IMG/VR virus record: IMGVR_UViG_3300048879_000058
Location: 1-20,452 of that record
Reading direction: 5' to 3' (one strand)
From: a virus
Length of the DNA stretch: 20,452 nt
The notes below the pieces were generated by a model. That model did no database searches. It worked only from the letters and a program-made list of their open reading frames with translations, and was not told the origin of the DNA. Within the stretch, counting starts at the first letter, position 1. Each line of letters opens with the position of its first letter. Positions 7,343-14,318 of the stretch are shown here, piece by piece. The translations under genes were made by a program, and so were the position numbers.

Positions 7343-7421
7343 TATATTTTATTTTTTGTGCACGATATCGGTAGCGTACTTAGGTTTTTTAGTATGGCTG
7401 ATAAAAGGAAAAGGAGAGTAG
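7335..7421 (+). CDS. 28-aa transmembrane peptide
   Basis: Short frame overlapping the winged-helix gene by eight bases. Residues 4-23 (IFYFLCTISVAYLGFLVWL) are strongly hydrophobic and would span the membrane once, followed by a short basic-acidic tail KGKGE. Its tail codons carry the SD of the next gene (AAAAGGAGAG), the same arrangement as the 28-aa membrane peptide at 1670. No good SD precedes it. Function is unknown. Confidence 0.45.
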   Translation: MDSIFYFLCTISVAYLGFLVWLIKGKGE

Positions 7422-7423
7422 AT

Positions 7424-7753
7424 ATGCTACCAAGTTACGAGTGGAGTGTCCTATGTGAAAGAGCCACAGCTATTCATAGGATTGTTAGTGAGGCACCGCC
7501 CTCCAAAATACCGGAGAGTGAACGTACAGTTGACGAGCGTAACAGAGAAGCCATTAAGAAGGTGCTGACGCCTAGTGAAAAACGAGTAACCGCTTTGCTG
7601 TTCGGCGTAGGGGGGTTTGACGACATGTCGATGGACGGGATATGTGAGGTTATGGGCATGACCAAACCTCAAGTACAAGTGATTAAGACAAGAGCTCTAC
7701 GGAAGCTGAGAAGACACCAAAGTATCGAGTTCCTCAAAGATTATTTAGATTAA
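7424..7753 (+). CDS. stand-alone sigma-70 region 4-like protein
   Basis: 109 aa from the start with the strong SD (AAAAGGAGAGTAG); the frame also opens at 7358, but without an SD. Residues 48-98 (LTPSEKRVTALLFGVGG, MSMDGICEVMGMT, PQVQVIKTRALRKLRRH) follow the region-4 pattern of primary sigma factors. In those proteins this domain contacts the -35 element and the RNA polymerase beta flap. There is no region 2 or 3, so it is not a complete sigma factor. It may redirect or block host RNA polymerase, or simply be an HTH regulator. It is flanked by other small DNA-binding genes. Confidence 0.65.
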   Translation: MLPSYEWSVLCERATAIHRIVSEAPPSKIPESERTVDERNREAIKKVLTPSEKRVTALLFGVGGFDDMSMDGICEVMGMTKPQVQVIKTRALRKLRRHQSIEFLKDYLD

Positions 7754-7771
7754 AACAAAAAGGAGAGTAGT

Positions 7772-8050
7772 ATGAGAAAAAGAACTAATGTCGCCGAGCA
7801 GGCGAGGAAAGCAGGTATACCAACATCGGTGGTATACGCCCGACTTAATCAAGGTTGGAAACTAAAGAAAGCACTAGCAACAGCAGTGCAGAAACGTACA
7901 CCTAGGAAAGTTAAAACCACCGCAAAAACAAAAACAACGGTAGACATTCCTGTCCAACAATACCGTAGTGATAGACCTAGTAAGTTAGTTTGGATAGGTC
8001 TAGCGGCTGTGTTTATAATGTTGGTTGTTTCAATTATTATTATTAGATGA
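7772..8050 (+). CDS. HTH-like protein with C-terminal membrane anchor
   Basis: A 92-aa protein. The N-terminal EQARKAGIPTSVVYARLNQGWKLKKALATA (9-38) resembles the short helix-turn-helix module (RRxxxGWxLxxAL) seen beside HNH domains in phage proteins. A Lys/Thr-rich linker (39-58) follows, and residues about 72-91 (LVWIGLAAVFIMLVVSIIII) form a membrane helix at the very C-terminus. This suggests a DNA- or RNA-binding domain tethered to the inner membrane. SD is AAAAAGGAGAGTAG. The role is unknown. Confidence 0.6.
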   Translation: MRKRTNVAEQARKAGIPTSVVYARLNQGWKLKKALATAVQKRTPRKVKTTAKTKTTVDIPVQQYRSDRPSKLVWIGLAAVFIMLVVSIIIIR

Positions 8051-8054
8051 GAAT

Positions 8055-8240
8055 ATGCAACTACATGACAACGAGTTATGCAAAAAGAAATGCGAGTGTA
8101 TTATAAATATGCTCGCCGAAATCCAAGAGATAGTAGAGTACCCACGTTCAGATAGAGAACAGCATATTAAGTGCGCAGTAGACTTAGTGTTACAAGACGT
8201 GAAGTATTTATCCAACGACATAAAGGAGTCAGACAAATGA
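8055..8240 (+). CDS. 61-aa helical protein
   Basis: Acidic helical protein with cysteines in the first third (KKKCECIINMLAEIQEIVEY). No domain is recognised. I chose ATG 8055, shortly after the preceding stop (8048-8050). The frame is open further upstream only through a TTG. The SD is weak, so translation probably follows from the upstream gene. The stop overlaps the next start (ATGA, 8237-8240). Confidence 0.5.
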   Translation: MQLHDNELCKKKCECIINMLAEIQEIVEYPRSDREQHIKCAVDLVLQDVKYLSNDIKESDK

Positions 8241-8365
8241 GTAAAAGCATTATAGAGGGTGTACCTAGTAGAAAAGACCCTAATGGGAATAGACTAAGTA
8301 AGAAATCAACAAGCCACGGTACATATAGATGTAAGAGACGCCCAAGTAGTAAGAGGTGTGGGTAG
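8237..8365 (+). CDS. 42-aa basic peptide
   Basis: A very basic, Ser/Lys/Arg-rich peptide (SRKDPNGNRLSKKSTSHG, then YRCKRRPSSKRCG). Preceded by AAAGGAG at good distance and overlapping both neighbours (ATGA upstream, TAGTG downstream). It could bind nucleic acid through charge alone. There is no homology I recognise. Confidence 0.5.
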   Translation: MSKSIIEGVPSRKDPNGNRLSKKSTSHGTYRCKRRPSSKRCG

Positions 8366-8655
8366 TGGCAAGAAAGTATAAGTGCAAAGAGTTCGTGCTG
8401 TCAGACGGCACGACTCATACCGCACGCACTATCGCTGACAAGTACAACGTACCACTAAGCACAACTCGCACACGTCTGTCTATGGGCGTTAGAGATATAG
8501 AAGTGCTTAGTAAACCACCGGCTAAACACAAACAAAACAAGTATCGCAACGTAAACGGGGAGAGCGTGTATATACCTACGGAAACAGTCAAAGAGCGTAT
8601 ATCCAAGCGTAACTACTACGACCCTTTGTCTAGGCTACTGTTGAAAACGATATGA
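8365..8655 (+). CDS. small HTH-like basic protein (GTG start)
   Basis: A 96-aa protein beginning MARKYKCKEF. I place the start at GTG 8365 because it overlaps the preceding TAG (TAGTG) and AGAGGT lies 7 bases upstream; another GTG at 8356 is possible. TARTIADKYNVPLSTTRTRLSMG (about 19-41) resembles the short HTH module also seen in the protein at 7772, without that protein's membrane anchor. The rest is basic (NKYRNVNGESVYIPTET). Probably a nucleic-acid-binding protein. Confidence 0.55.
   Translation: MARKYKCKEFVLSDGTTHTARTIADKYNVPLSTTRTRLSMGVRDIEVLSKPPAKHKQNKYRNVNGESVYIPTETVKERISKRNYYDPLSRLLLKTI
8409..8418 (+). repeat. CACGACTCAT motif copy 4
   Basis: Exact copy inside the small HTH-like gene. 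It is read in another phase (ACG ACT CAT, Thr-Thr-His) from copies 2 and 3. Confidence 0.4.
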
Positions 8656-8792
8656 GTTGGTTCTGTCAAATGATAGACGGCGAACGTCGTTGCATGGATT
8701 GGGGCGTTTACCTAAAGAACGGGTGGAACTTAGACAAATCGTTCACCGTAGAGGAATACTTAGGTGTTATAAAAAGAAAAGAGGAGAAATAA
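8652..8792 (+). CDS. 46-aa protein of unknown function
   Basis: Peptide with two cysteines and several Trp residues (MSWFCQMIDGERRCMDWGVY), ending KRKEEK. It starts four bases inside the end of the previous gene (ATGA), a junction used repeatedly in this array. Its 3' end contains the SD for the next gene. Function unknown. Confidence 0.5.
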   Translation: MSWFCQMIDGERRCMDWGVYLKNGWNLDKSFTVEEYLGVIKRKEEK

Positions 8793-8796
8793 GATG
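8778..8796 (+). repeat. 19-bp direct repeat around start codon, copy 1
   Basis: AAAGAGGAGAAATAAGATG spans the SD, the preceding stop and the start of the 57-aa gene. The second copy is at 8953-8971. Confidence 0.6.
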
Positions 8797-8967
8797 GTTG
8801 AAACAGAGATTGAAATACAACAAGCAATCAGATGGTTTAAAGAGAACTGTTGTCCTGCTTATGAAGATGATGGTAGTGTTTACATTAAAGTAGATGGTGA
8901 ATACGAAATACAAATAAGCTCTAGTGAAGTTAGTTATAGGGCTGAACTATATAAAGAGGAGAAATAA
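8794..8967 (+). CDS. 57-aa acidic protein of unknown function
   Basis: Acidic protein with alternating hydrophobic residues (SVYIKVDGEYEIQISSSEVS) that suggest a small beta-rich fold after an N-terminal helix. GAGGAG lies upstream at good distance. The 19-bp segment around its start (AAAGAGGAGAAATAAGATG) recurs exactly at the next gene's start, so this gene is flanked by a direct repeat. Confidence 0.5.
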   Translation: MVETEIEIQQAIRWFKENCCPAYEDDGSVYIKVDGEYEIQISSSEVSYRAELYKEEK

Positions 8968-8971
8968 GATG
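8953..8971 (+). repeat. 19-bp direct repeat around start codon, copy 2
   Basis: Exact second copy of the SD/start segment, ending on the ATG of the 39-aa gene. With copy 1 it brackets the 57-aa gene. Confidence 0.6.
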
Positions 8972-9088
8972 TTAAAAAATATAGAAACGAAAGAGATAGT
9001 GGATAAGATTTGTAACTGTCATACATGTTTTGTTAAGTTACCGTTAGTCACAGTGGTCATAGTGCTGAGTAGTTTGTATTTTCTGTAG
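8969..9088 (+). CDS. 39-aa membrane peptide with cysteine cluster
   Basis: Residues 15-20 are CNCHTC, and residues about 22-38 (VKLPLVTVVIVLSSLYF) form a membrane helix reaching the C-terminus. A GAGGAG SD is present. It lies directly before DNA polymerase, with an eight-base gap that contains the polymerase SD. Function unknown; the cysteines could bind metal at the membrane face. Confidence 0.5.
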   Translation: MLKNIETKEIVDKICNCHTCFVKLPLVTVVIVLSSLYFL

Positions 9089-9096
9089 GGGGCTAA

Positions 9097-11016
9097 ATGA
9101 AAATTTGCACATTAGACCTAGAGACTTTTTGGGACGTGGGTCACTCCCTAACCAAGATGTCACCCATCGCATATTGTATGCACCCCGACACAGAGATAAT
9201 AAGTTGTGCGTTTAAATTCAACGACGAGGACACAGAGGTAATAATCGGTGAGCAGAACGTAATAGACTACTGTAACAAGGTGGATTGGTCACAGTATTGG
9301 GTGGTAGGGCACAACCTATCAGCCTTTGACTCTATGATTTTATCGTGGAGACTGAACGTCAAGCCGAAATTGTGGGGTTGTACGTTGTCGATGGCAAGAC
9401 CTATCCATGCTAAAGATGTAGGGCTGTCGTTAGCCAAGTTGGTACAACACTATAGACTTGGTAAAAAAGACAACTTCGCACTACTACAAACTAAAGGTAG
9501 ACACCTAAAGGATTTTACTGAGCAAGAGGTTGCTGACATGGGTGTGTACAACAAAGAGGACGTCGACCAATGTTACGGGTTACTCAAACTACTCATACCG
9601 CAGACTAAGAAGGCAGAGGTAATGCTCATAGATATGACTATCCGTTCTTTGATTGAGCCTCAGTTCGACTGCGACACTGACTTATTGAGTAAGACGTTGG
9701 TAGAAGAAGTTGAACGGAAACGAACCGCCCTACTAGAAGCTTCTAAGCAGATGGGCGTATACGAATTAGGTATGGACGATGATGAAGCCGTCGCGGCAGT
9801 ATTAAAACTACTTTCATCAGCGCCGAAGTTCGGTAAGTTCTTAGAGAGTTTAGGTGTTGAGGTTCCAATGAAAAAATCACCGACTACTGAGAAAGAGATA
9901 CCTGCGTTAGCGAAAACAGATGAAGCTTTCATAGCACTACAAGAACACGACAACCCGTTAGTATCCGCGGCTGCCGGTGCGAGGCTCGACGCTAAGAGTA
10001 CGATATTGCAGACTCGTATACAATCATTCCTAACTGCGTCTAACGCCCACCCACAGAAAAAGATACCTATCCCACTACGGTACTACGGGGCGGACACAAC
10101 CGGTAGATGGTCGGGTTGGGGATACAATCCACAAAACCTTCCTCGTATCAATCCATACAATCCTAGACTATCAGATGCACTACGTAAATCACTTAGAGCT
10201 CCGCCAGGCTACAAGGTAGTTGTGGCAGATTTATCGGGTATTGAGTTACGGGTTAACCATTTCTTGTGGAAAGTTCCGTCTAGCATGGAGATGTTCCAAG
10301 CAGACACAGAGAACGCAGACTTATACAAGGACTTCGCGAGTACATTATATGGTGTACGACAAAGTGAGGTGACCAAGGAGCAACGACAAGTCGGTAAAGT
10401 TGCCCACTTAGGGTTAGGATTTGGAGCAGGACACGTAACGTTCCAAAAAGTAGCGAAACTTATGGGCGGTGTAGACATAGACTTAGACGAATCAAAAGAC
10501 ATCGTCGATACGTGGAGGAGGTCTTACTCAGATATTACTAGAGCATGGCGCACCTGCCACAAAGCGTTGCCTACAATTATGCGAGGTGCTACGGGAGGTT
10601 CACTAGACCCTTGGGGTATGGTGTACCCGATACCGGAGGGGTTGCAAACTCCTAAAGGTGTAATTAGATACCCTAACTTGCGTACAGAACTTAACGAGGA
10701 GACGGGCAGAACTGAATTTATATACGGAGATGGACGAAACAAGGCTCGAATATACGCAGGGAAAATAGTGGAGAACATCGTTCAGCACTTAGCACGAAAC
10801 GTAATAGCCGATAACGCCTTAGAAGTTCAGCGTGTGTCACGACTCATACCCGCGTTGATGGTGCATGACGAACTCGTCTACGTAGTGCCAGAAGAAAAAG
10901 CGCAAGCGACGCTTGACATGGTTCAAAATATAATGCGTACGCCACCCACTTGGTGGCCGGAACTCCTTACGTGGAGCGAAGGAGACATCGCTGACACATA
11001 CGGTGACGCTAAATAA
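9097..11016 (+). CDS. phage family A DNA polymerase (PolA-type, Leu762)
   Basis: 639-aa replicative polymerase with proofreading. The 3'-5' exonuclease domain has Exo I D7xE9, Exo II around N73/D78 and Exo III Y151xxxD155. Polymerase motif A is VADLSGIELR (D378, E383), motif B RQVGKVAHLGLGFG (R430, K434, L438, F442, G443) and motif C MVHDEL (D591, E592). All catalytic carboxylates are present. The residue matching E. coli Pol I Phe762 is leucine (L438, TTA codon at 10408). Leu762 enzymes are a known, frequent class among viral family A polymerases and have been linked to slower, more accurate synthesis and, in some analyses, to temperate lifestyle. There is no 5'-nuclease domain. SD AGGGGG upstream. 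Confidence 0.95.
   Translation: MKICTLDLETFWDVGHSLTKMSPIAYCMHPDTEIISCAFKFNDEDTEVIIGEQNVIDYCNKVDWSQYWVVGHNLSAFDSMILSWRLNVKPKLWGCTLSMARPIHAKDVGLSLAKLVQHYRLGKKDNFALLQTKGRHLKDFTEQEVADMGVYNKEDVDQCYGLLKLLIPQTKKAEVMLIDMTIRSLIEPQFDCDTDLLSKTLVEEVERKRTALLEASKQMGVYELGMDDDEAVAAVLKLLSSAPKFGKFLESLGVEVPMKKSPTTEKEIPALAKTDEAFIALQEHDNPLVSAAAGARLDAKSTILQTRIQSFLTASNAHPQKKIPIPLRYYGADTTGRWSGWGYNPQNLPRINPYNPRLSDALRKSLRAPPGYKVVVADLSGIELRVNHFLWKVPSSMEMFQADTENADLYKDFASTLYGVRQSEVTKEQRQVGKVAHLGLGFGAGHVTFQKVAKLMGGVDIDLDESKDIVDTWRRSYSDITRAWRTCHKALPTIMRGATGGSLDPWGMVYPIPEGLQTPKGVIRYPNLRTELNEETGRTEFIYGDGRNKARIYAGKIVENIVQHLARNVIADNALEVQRVSRLIPALMVHDELVYVVPEEKAQATLDMVQNIMRTPPTWWPELLTWSEGDIADTYGDAK
10838..10847 (+). repeat. CACGACTCAT motif copy 5
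   Basis: Exact copy inside DNA polymerase, read in the third phase (CGA CTC AT., Arg-Leu-Ile). Confidence 0.4.
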
Positions 11017-11102
11017 TAAAGAATTAGTCTCACTACGTGTATTTAACAAGGTACACTCTTTTAGAGGCTAGGGGAAGTCTTTAAACTAAACGAAGGAGAA
11101 GT

Positions 11103-11276
11103 ATGGCAATAGACTACTTAGAAAAGTGTGAAGCAGAAGCAGAGGAATATGCTGACATCGTCGAATCAAGCGGTGCAGGCATAACGTACGACGACGCTTA
11201 CAACCATTACATGAATAAATGTATTAGGAATCGTAAAGAGAAAGGTGAGGAATTACATGAAATCGATTTTAACTAA
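11103..11276 (+). CDS. 57-aa acidic protein of unknown function
   Basis: Acidic, helical protein (YLEKCEAEAEEYADIVESS) with an excellent SD (GAAGGAGAAG). It follows an 86-base gap after the polymerase, and its end overlaps the nuclease gene by 20 bases, containing that gene's SD. The repeated 'xxYL....A....A' look is only generic. I do not assign a family. Confidence 0.5.
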   Translation: MAIDYLEKCEAEAEEYADIVESSGAGITYDDAYNHYMNKCIRNRKEKGEELHEIDFN

Positions 11277-11928
11277 ACCGTGGAGTTACTCAGCGCTAAC
11301 AGCGTTCGAGACGTGCCCACGTAGATATCAACTAACTAGAGTAACTAAAGAAGCACACGAGAAACAACACGAAGCGTCTATTTGGGGTAACAAGGTTCAC
11401 CAACACCTAGAGGACTACGCCAACAAAAAGGAAAAGTTACCTAAAGAATTACAGAAGTACGCCAAGTACGTGGATAAGATATTCACGTATGAAGGTAAGC
11501 GAATAGTAGAGCAGAGGATGGCTATTAACTCCAACTTCAAACCTACCAAGTGGATGGCGAAGGACGTATGGTGTAGAGGTATCGTCGACATCGGTGTGGT
11601 TGGTTCTAAGACAGCGTACCTACTAGATTGGAAAACGGGTAAACACAAACCCGACTCAGACCAACTAAAACTGTTTGCGGCGTTAGCGTTCATCCACTAC
11701 CCTTGGGTAGATAAAATAGTCTGCGGTTTCATTTGGCTTAAAGTAGGTAAGTTCGACAAAGAGGTATACACGAGAGACGACATCACAGAGATATGGTCTG
11801 AGTTCTTACCGAGAACCGAGCGTTTAGGTAGGGCTTTCAAAGAAGATAAATGGCAGGCTAGACCATCGGGGTTATGCAGAAATTGGTGTCCCGTAGGAAG
11901 TAAACTATGTGAATTTTGCGGGGTATAA
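11257..11928 (+). CDS. RecB/Cas4-like PD-(D/E)XK nuclease with Fe-S cysteines
   Basis: 223 aa from ATG 11257 (TGAGGA SD; a GTG at 11245 is less likely). Motifs in order: SYSALTAFETCPRRY (10-24), GNKVH (44-48), GIVDIG with D111, LLDWKTGK (D124, K126) and QLKLF with Q136. These are the PD-(D/E)XK nuclease signatures of the RecB/AddB/Cas4 group. C20 together with C207, C211, C218 and C221 near the C-terminus matches the cluster-binding cysteines expected for a [4Fe-4S] site. It probably processes DNA ends or replication and recombination intermediates. No cas genes or CRISPR array are near, so it is not an adaptation protein here. Confidence 0.8.
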   Translation: MKSILTKPWSYSALTAFETCPRRYQLTRVTKEAHEKQHEASIWGNKVHQHLEDYANKKEKLPKELQKYAKYVDKIFTYEGKRIVEQRMAINSNFKPTKWMAKDVWCRGIVDIGVVGSKTAYLLDWKTGKHKPDSDQLKLFAALAFIHYPWVDKIVCGFIWLKVGKFDKEVYTRDDITEIWSEFLPRTERLGRAFKEDKWQARPSGLCRNWCPVGSKLCEFCGV

Positions 11929-11931
11929 GTT

Positions 11932-12246
11932 ATGGGTATGACACCGGAAGGTAGAGTTAAAAAGAAGATTAAAGAATACTTAGTTACTACCGGAGCATGG
12001 TACTACATGCCGGTATCTAATGGTATGGGTCGAGTAGGTTGTCCGGACATACTCGTATGTTACAAAGGTCATTTCTTGGCTTTTGAAGTTAAGTCACCGG
12101 GCAAAAGGAACAACACAACAGCTAACCAAGATAGAGAGATTGCCGGAATTAATAAGGCAGAAGGTATTGCTATTGTTGTTGATGACGTCGAACAAGTTAA
12201 GGAGGTAATAGATGGCAAAAACATCGAAGAAGGCACTGAGTACTAA
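11932..12246 (+). CDS. VRR-NUC domain nuclease
   Basis: 104 aa. TPEGRVKKKIKEYL (4-17), SNGMGRVGCPDILV (29-42, D39) and LAFEVKSPGKR (49-59, E52, K54), followed by NTTANQ, match the VRR-NUC PD-(D/E)XK fold. Free-standing phage VRR-NUC proteins are thought to act on branched DNA, for example as resolvase-like enzymes. The 5' start is ATG 11932 or 11938; both fit. The 3' end overlaps the following HNH-like gene by 35 bases, and its perfect SD (AAGGAGGT) lies in this gene. Confidence 0.8.
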   Translation: MGMTPEGRVKKKIKEYLVTTGAWYYMPVSNGMGRVGCPDILVCYKGHFLAFEVKSPGKRNNTTANQDREIAGINKAEGIAIVVDDVEQVKEVIDGKNIEEGTEY

Positions 12247-12484
12247 GGCCGCGTACAACAAAAAGCCTAGTGTTCAAAAGAAACGAGTGGCAAATAACAA
12301 AGCAAGACGCCACGCGTTAGCGAAAGGTACAGTTAAGAAGGGAGACGGTAAAGACGTTGACCACAAGAAGCCACTTGCGAAGGGTGGTAGCGCAACAGAC
12401 GCAAACACACGAGTGGTTAGTCAGAAAACAAATAGAGGGTGGAGAAAGAAAAACCCGGAGATGTATAAAAAAGGGAGAAAATAA
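12212..12484 (+). CDS. HNH-like small basic protein
   Basis: 90-aa very basic protein. GDGKDVDHKKPLAKGG (44-59), with D50/H51, then TDANTRVVSQKTNRG (62-76), follow the DH...N pattern of short phage HNH-type proteins. Compared with classical HNH nucleases the last histidine is not evident, so activity is uncertain; it may only bind DNA or act as a nickase-like helper. Starts with an ideal SD (AAGGAGGTAATAG) inside the VRR-NUC gene. Confidence 0.65.
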   Translation: MAKTSKKALSTKAAYNKKPSVQKKRVANNKARRHALAKGTVKKGDGKDVDHKKPLAKGGSATDANTRVVSQKTNRGWRKKNPEMYKKGRK

Positions 12485-12721
12485 ATGTCAGCAAACGATA
12501 GGCAGGTCAGCGGTAAACACTACCAGACTGAGATTCAGCCTTGGGACTTCATAGTCTCAAATAACCTTAATTACTTAGAAGGCAACGTCATTAAGTACGT
12601 GTGCCGGTACAAAGAAAAGAACGGTATTGTAGACCTACATAAGGCACAACACTATTTGGATAAGTTAATTGAGGGGTTGGAAAATGTTAGTTTGGAAAAA
12701 GAAGAAGGTATTAGTACTTAA
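12485..12721 (+). CDS. DUF3310 (SaV-like) protein
   Basis: 78 aa. QVSGKHYQTEIQPWDFIVSN, NYLEGNVIKYVCRYKEKNG and DLHKAQHYLDKLIE are the hallmarks of the DUF3310 family, common in phages and historically described as a nucleotide-kinase-like protein without firm functional proof. Starts four bases after the previous stop with AGGGAG upstream. Overlaps the helicase gene by 38 bases; the helicase SD lies within it. Confidence 0.75.
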   Translation: MSANDRQVSGKHYQTEIQPWDFIVSNNLNYLEGNVIKYVCRYKEKNGIVDLHKAQHYLDKLIEGLENVSLEKEEGIST

Positions 12722-14255
12722 GGTCAAAGAACCCGAAAAGATACTAAATGTTATAACGTCAGCTAAGACGATAAAAGTAAAAGGTAAAACTCTAGTAGCA
12801 GTGCCTCATAGGATAGAAGAAACCAAGGTACTACGAAACTTAGGTTTCGATGCACCTGCACCGATAAGACACCACTATGATTGGCCGGGTAGGTTCAAGC
12901 CGTTTATGGCTCAACTAGAAGCCGCCGCTTTCTTGACGATGTATAAGAGAGCGTTCAATTTAAGTGAGTTAGGTACCGGTAAGTCGTTAGCGTCGCTATG
13001 GGCGTACGACTATCTTAAAAGCGTAGGGAAACTAAACAAGATGCTAGTAATAGCACCGTTGTCCACGTTGGAAAGAACTTGGGCGGACGAGATATTCAAC
13101 CACTTCCCACATCTAACGTTCACAGTAGTGCATGGGACACGGACTAAACGTAAGAAGTTACTCGCTCAAGATGTAGACGTGTACATTATCAACCATGATG
13201 GCGTTGCTATAATTGAAGAAGACCTACGCACCAGACAAGACATCGACATAGTCGTAGTCGACGAAATTGCTCAGTGCGCTCGTAATGCGGGAACTGATAA
13301 GTGGAAAATACTAAATACCGTAATCAACAGACACAAAGACAAAAGGTCTTGTTGGGGTATGACCGGTACACCTACACCTAACTCCCCGACTGACGCTTGG
13401 GCACAGTGTAGACTTCTAGTACCCGATAACGTACCCCCTTACTTTAATAGGTTCAAGATGCAAGTGATGCGTCAGATAACTCAGTTTATATGGCAACCTA
13501 AACCCGATGCGTTAGACGTGGTTAAAAATATTATGCAACCGTCAGTTAGGTTTACTAGAGACGAGTGTATGGATTTACCACCTCTACTGTACGAAACTAG
13601 GCAGGTTAGTTTAACCAAGGAACAGAACAAAGCTTACAATGAGATGATGACCCGTCTACAGACTCAAGCAGACAGTGGGGCTATCACAGCGGTTAATGAG
13701 GCAGTCAAGATGGCTAAGTTAATTCAGATTGCATGTGGTGTTGTTTACGCTGACGACGGTTCCGAAGTAACAATACCATCTAACCCAAGGATAAAAGAAA
13801 CCAAGGACATCATTACTGCGGCGGAAGGTAAAGTCATTGTGTTCGTACCGTATGTTTCCTCAGTTAAGATGGTAGCAAAAGAACTGAGTAAGCACTTCAC
13901 AGTAGAAGTTATTTATGGCGGGGTTAAAAAGAATGACCGCGATCGAATATTCGGGGATTTCCAAAAAGGGAAAGACCTAAAAGTTATCGTGGCTCAACCA
14001 GCGGCTATGTCTCATGGACTGACGTTAACGGCTGCGAGTACAATTATTTGGTACTCGTGTGTTACATCCAACGAAACCTTTGAGCAAGCGAACGGTCGTA
14101 TCAACAGACCGGGGCAAAAAATGAATAATTTTATCATCATGCTTGAGGGTACAAAAGTCGAGAAACGCATGTACACAAGGCTTAAAAACAAGCAGAAAAT
14201 GCAGGGTGCTTTACTCGATGAAATAAAAGCACACAGAGGCGAACATATCGCTTGA
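12684..14255 (+). CDS. SNF2-family DNA helicase/translocase
   Basis: 523 aa from ATG 12684 (SD GAGGGG); a TTG at 12669 in the same frame is less likely. Motifs: Walker A ELGTGKS (95-101), motif II VVDEIA (191-196, an Ala in the usual His position), motif III GMTGTP (225-230), motif V region (MSHGLTLTAAS) and motif VI QANGRINRPGQ (468-478). This is a typical phage SNF2/SF2 translocase that would move on dsDNA and perhaps remodel forks or remove proteins. It sits in the replication cluster. The stop overlaps the -35 element of the next promoter. Confidence 0.85.
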   Translation: MLVWKKKKVLVLKVKEPEKILNVITSAKTIKVKGKTLVAVPHRIEETKVLRNLGFDAPAPIRHHYDWPGRFKPFMAQLEAAAFLTMYKRAFNLSELGTGKSLASLWAYDYLKSVGKLNKMLVIAPLSTLERTWADEIFNHFPHLTFTVVHGTRTKRKKLLAQDVDVYIINHDGVAIIEEDLRTRQDIDIVVVDEIAQCARNAGTDKWKILNTVINRHKDKRSCWGMTGTPTPNSPTDAWAQCRLLVPDNVPPYFNRFKMQVMRQITQFIWQPKPDALDVVKNIMQPSVRFTRDECMDLPPLLYETRQVSLTKEQNKAYNEMMTRLQTQADSGAITAVNEAVKMAKLIQIACGVVYADDGSEVTIPSNPRIKETKDIITAAEGKVIVFVPYVSSVKMVAKELSKHFTVEVIYGGVKKNDRDRIFGDFQKGKDLKVIVAQPAAMSHGLTLTAASTIIWYSCVTSNETFEQANGRINRPGQKMNNFIIMLEGTKVEKRMYTRLKNKQKMQGALLDEIKAHRGEHIA

Positions 14256-14278
14256 CGTACTAAATTGTTTAGTATAAT
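14252..14278 (+). promoter_or_regulatory. sigma70-like promoter for the AlpA-like gene
   Basis: TTGACG (14252-14257) and a perfect TATAAT (14273-14278) are separated by 15 bases, somewhat shorter than the usual 16-18. It overlaps the helicase stop codon and is followed by an AT-rich 41-base leader before the HTH gene. It is the clearest promoter in the window and may start a second + strand transcript. Confidence 0.6.
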
Positions 14279-14318
14279 ATGTACGCTCTTGCACTCATAT
14301 AATAGGATTTAAACTCAG

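Noticed and set aside
8657-8893. Open frame of 78 codons across the small-gene array
   Set aside because: It begins without an SD and runs across the junction of two better genes (8652-8792 and 8794-8967), both with coupled starts and SD sequences.
11257-11928. Cas4 of a phage CRISPR system
   Set aside because: No repeats with regular spacers and no cas1/cas2 are visible; RecB-like nucleases are common in phage replication clusters.
12357-12554. Alternative + frame over the HNH-like and DUF3310 genes
   Set aside because: It overlaps two recognisable proteins and has no SD or motif.
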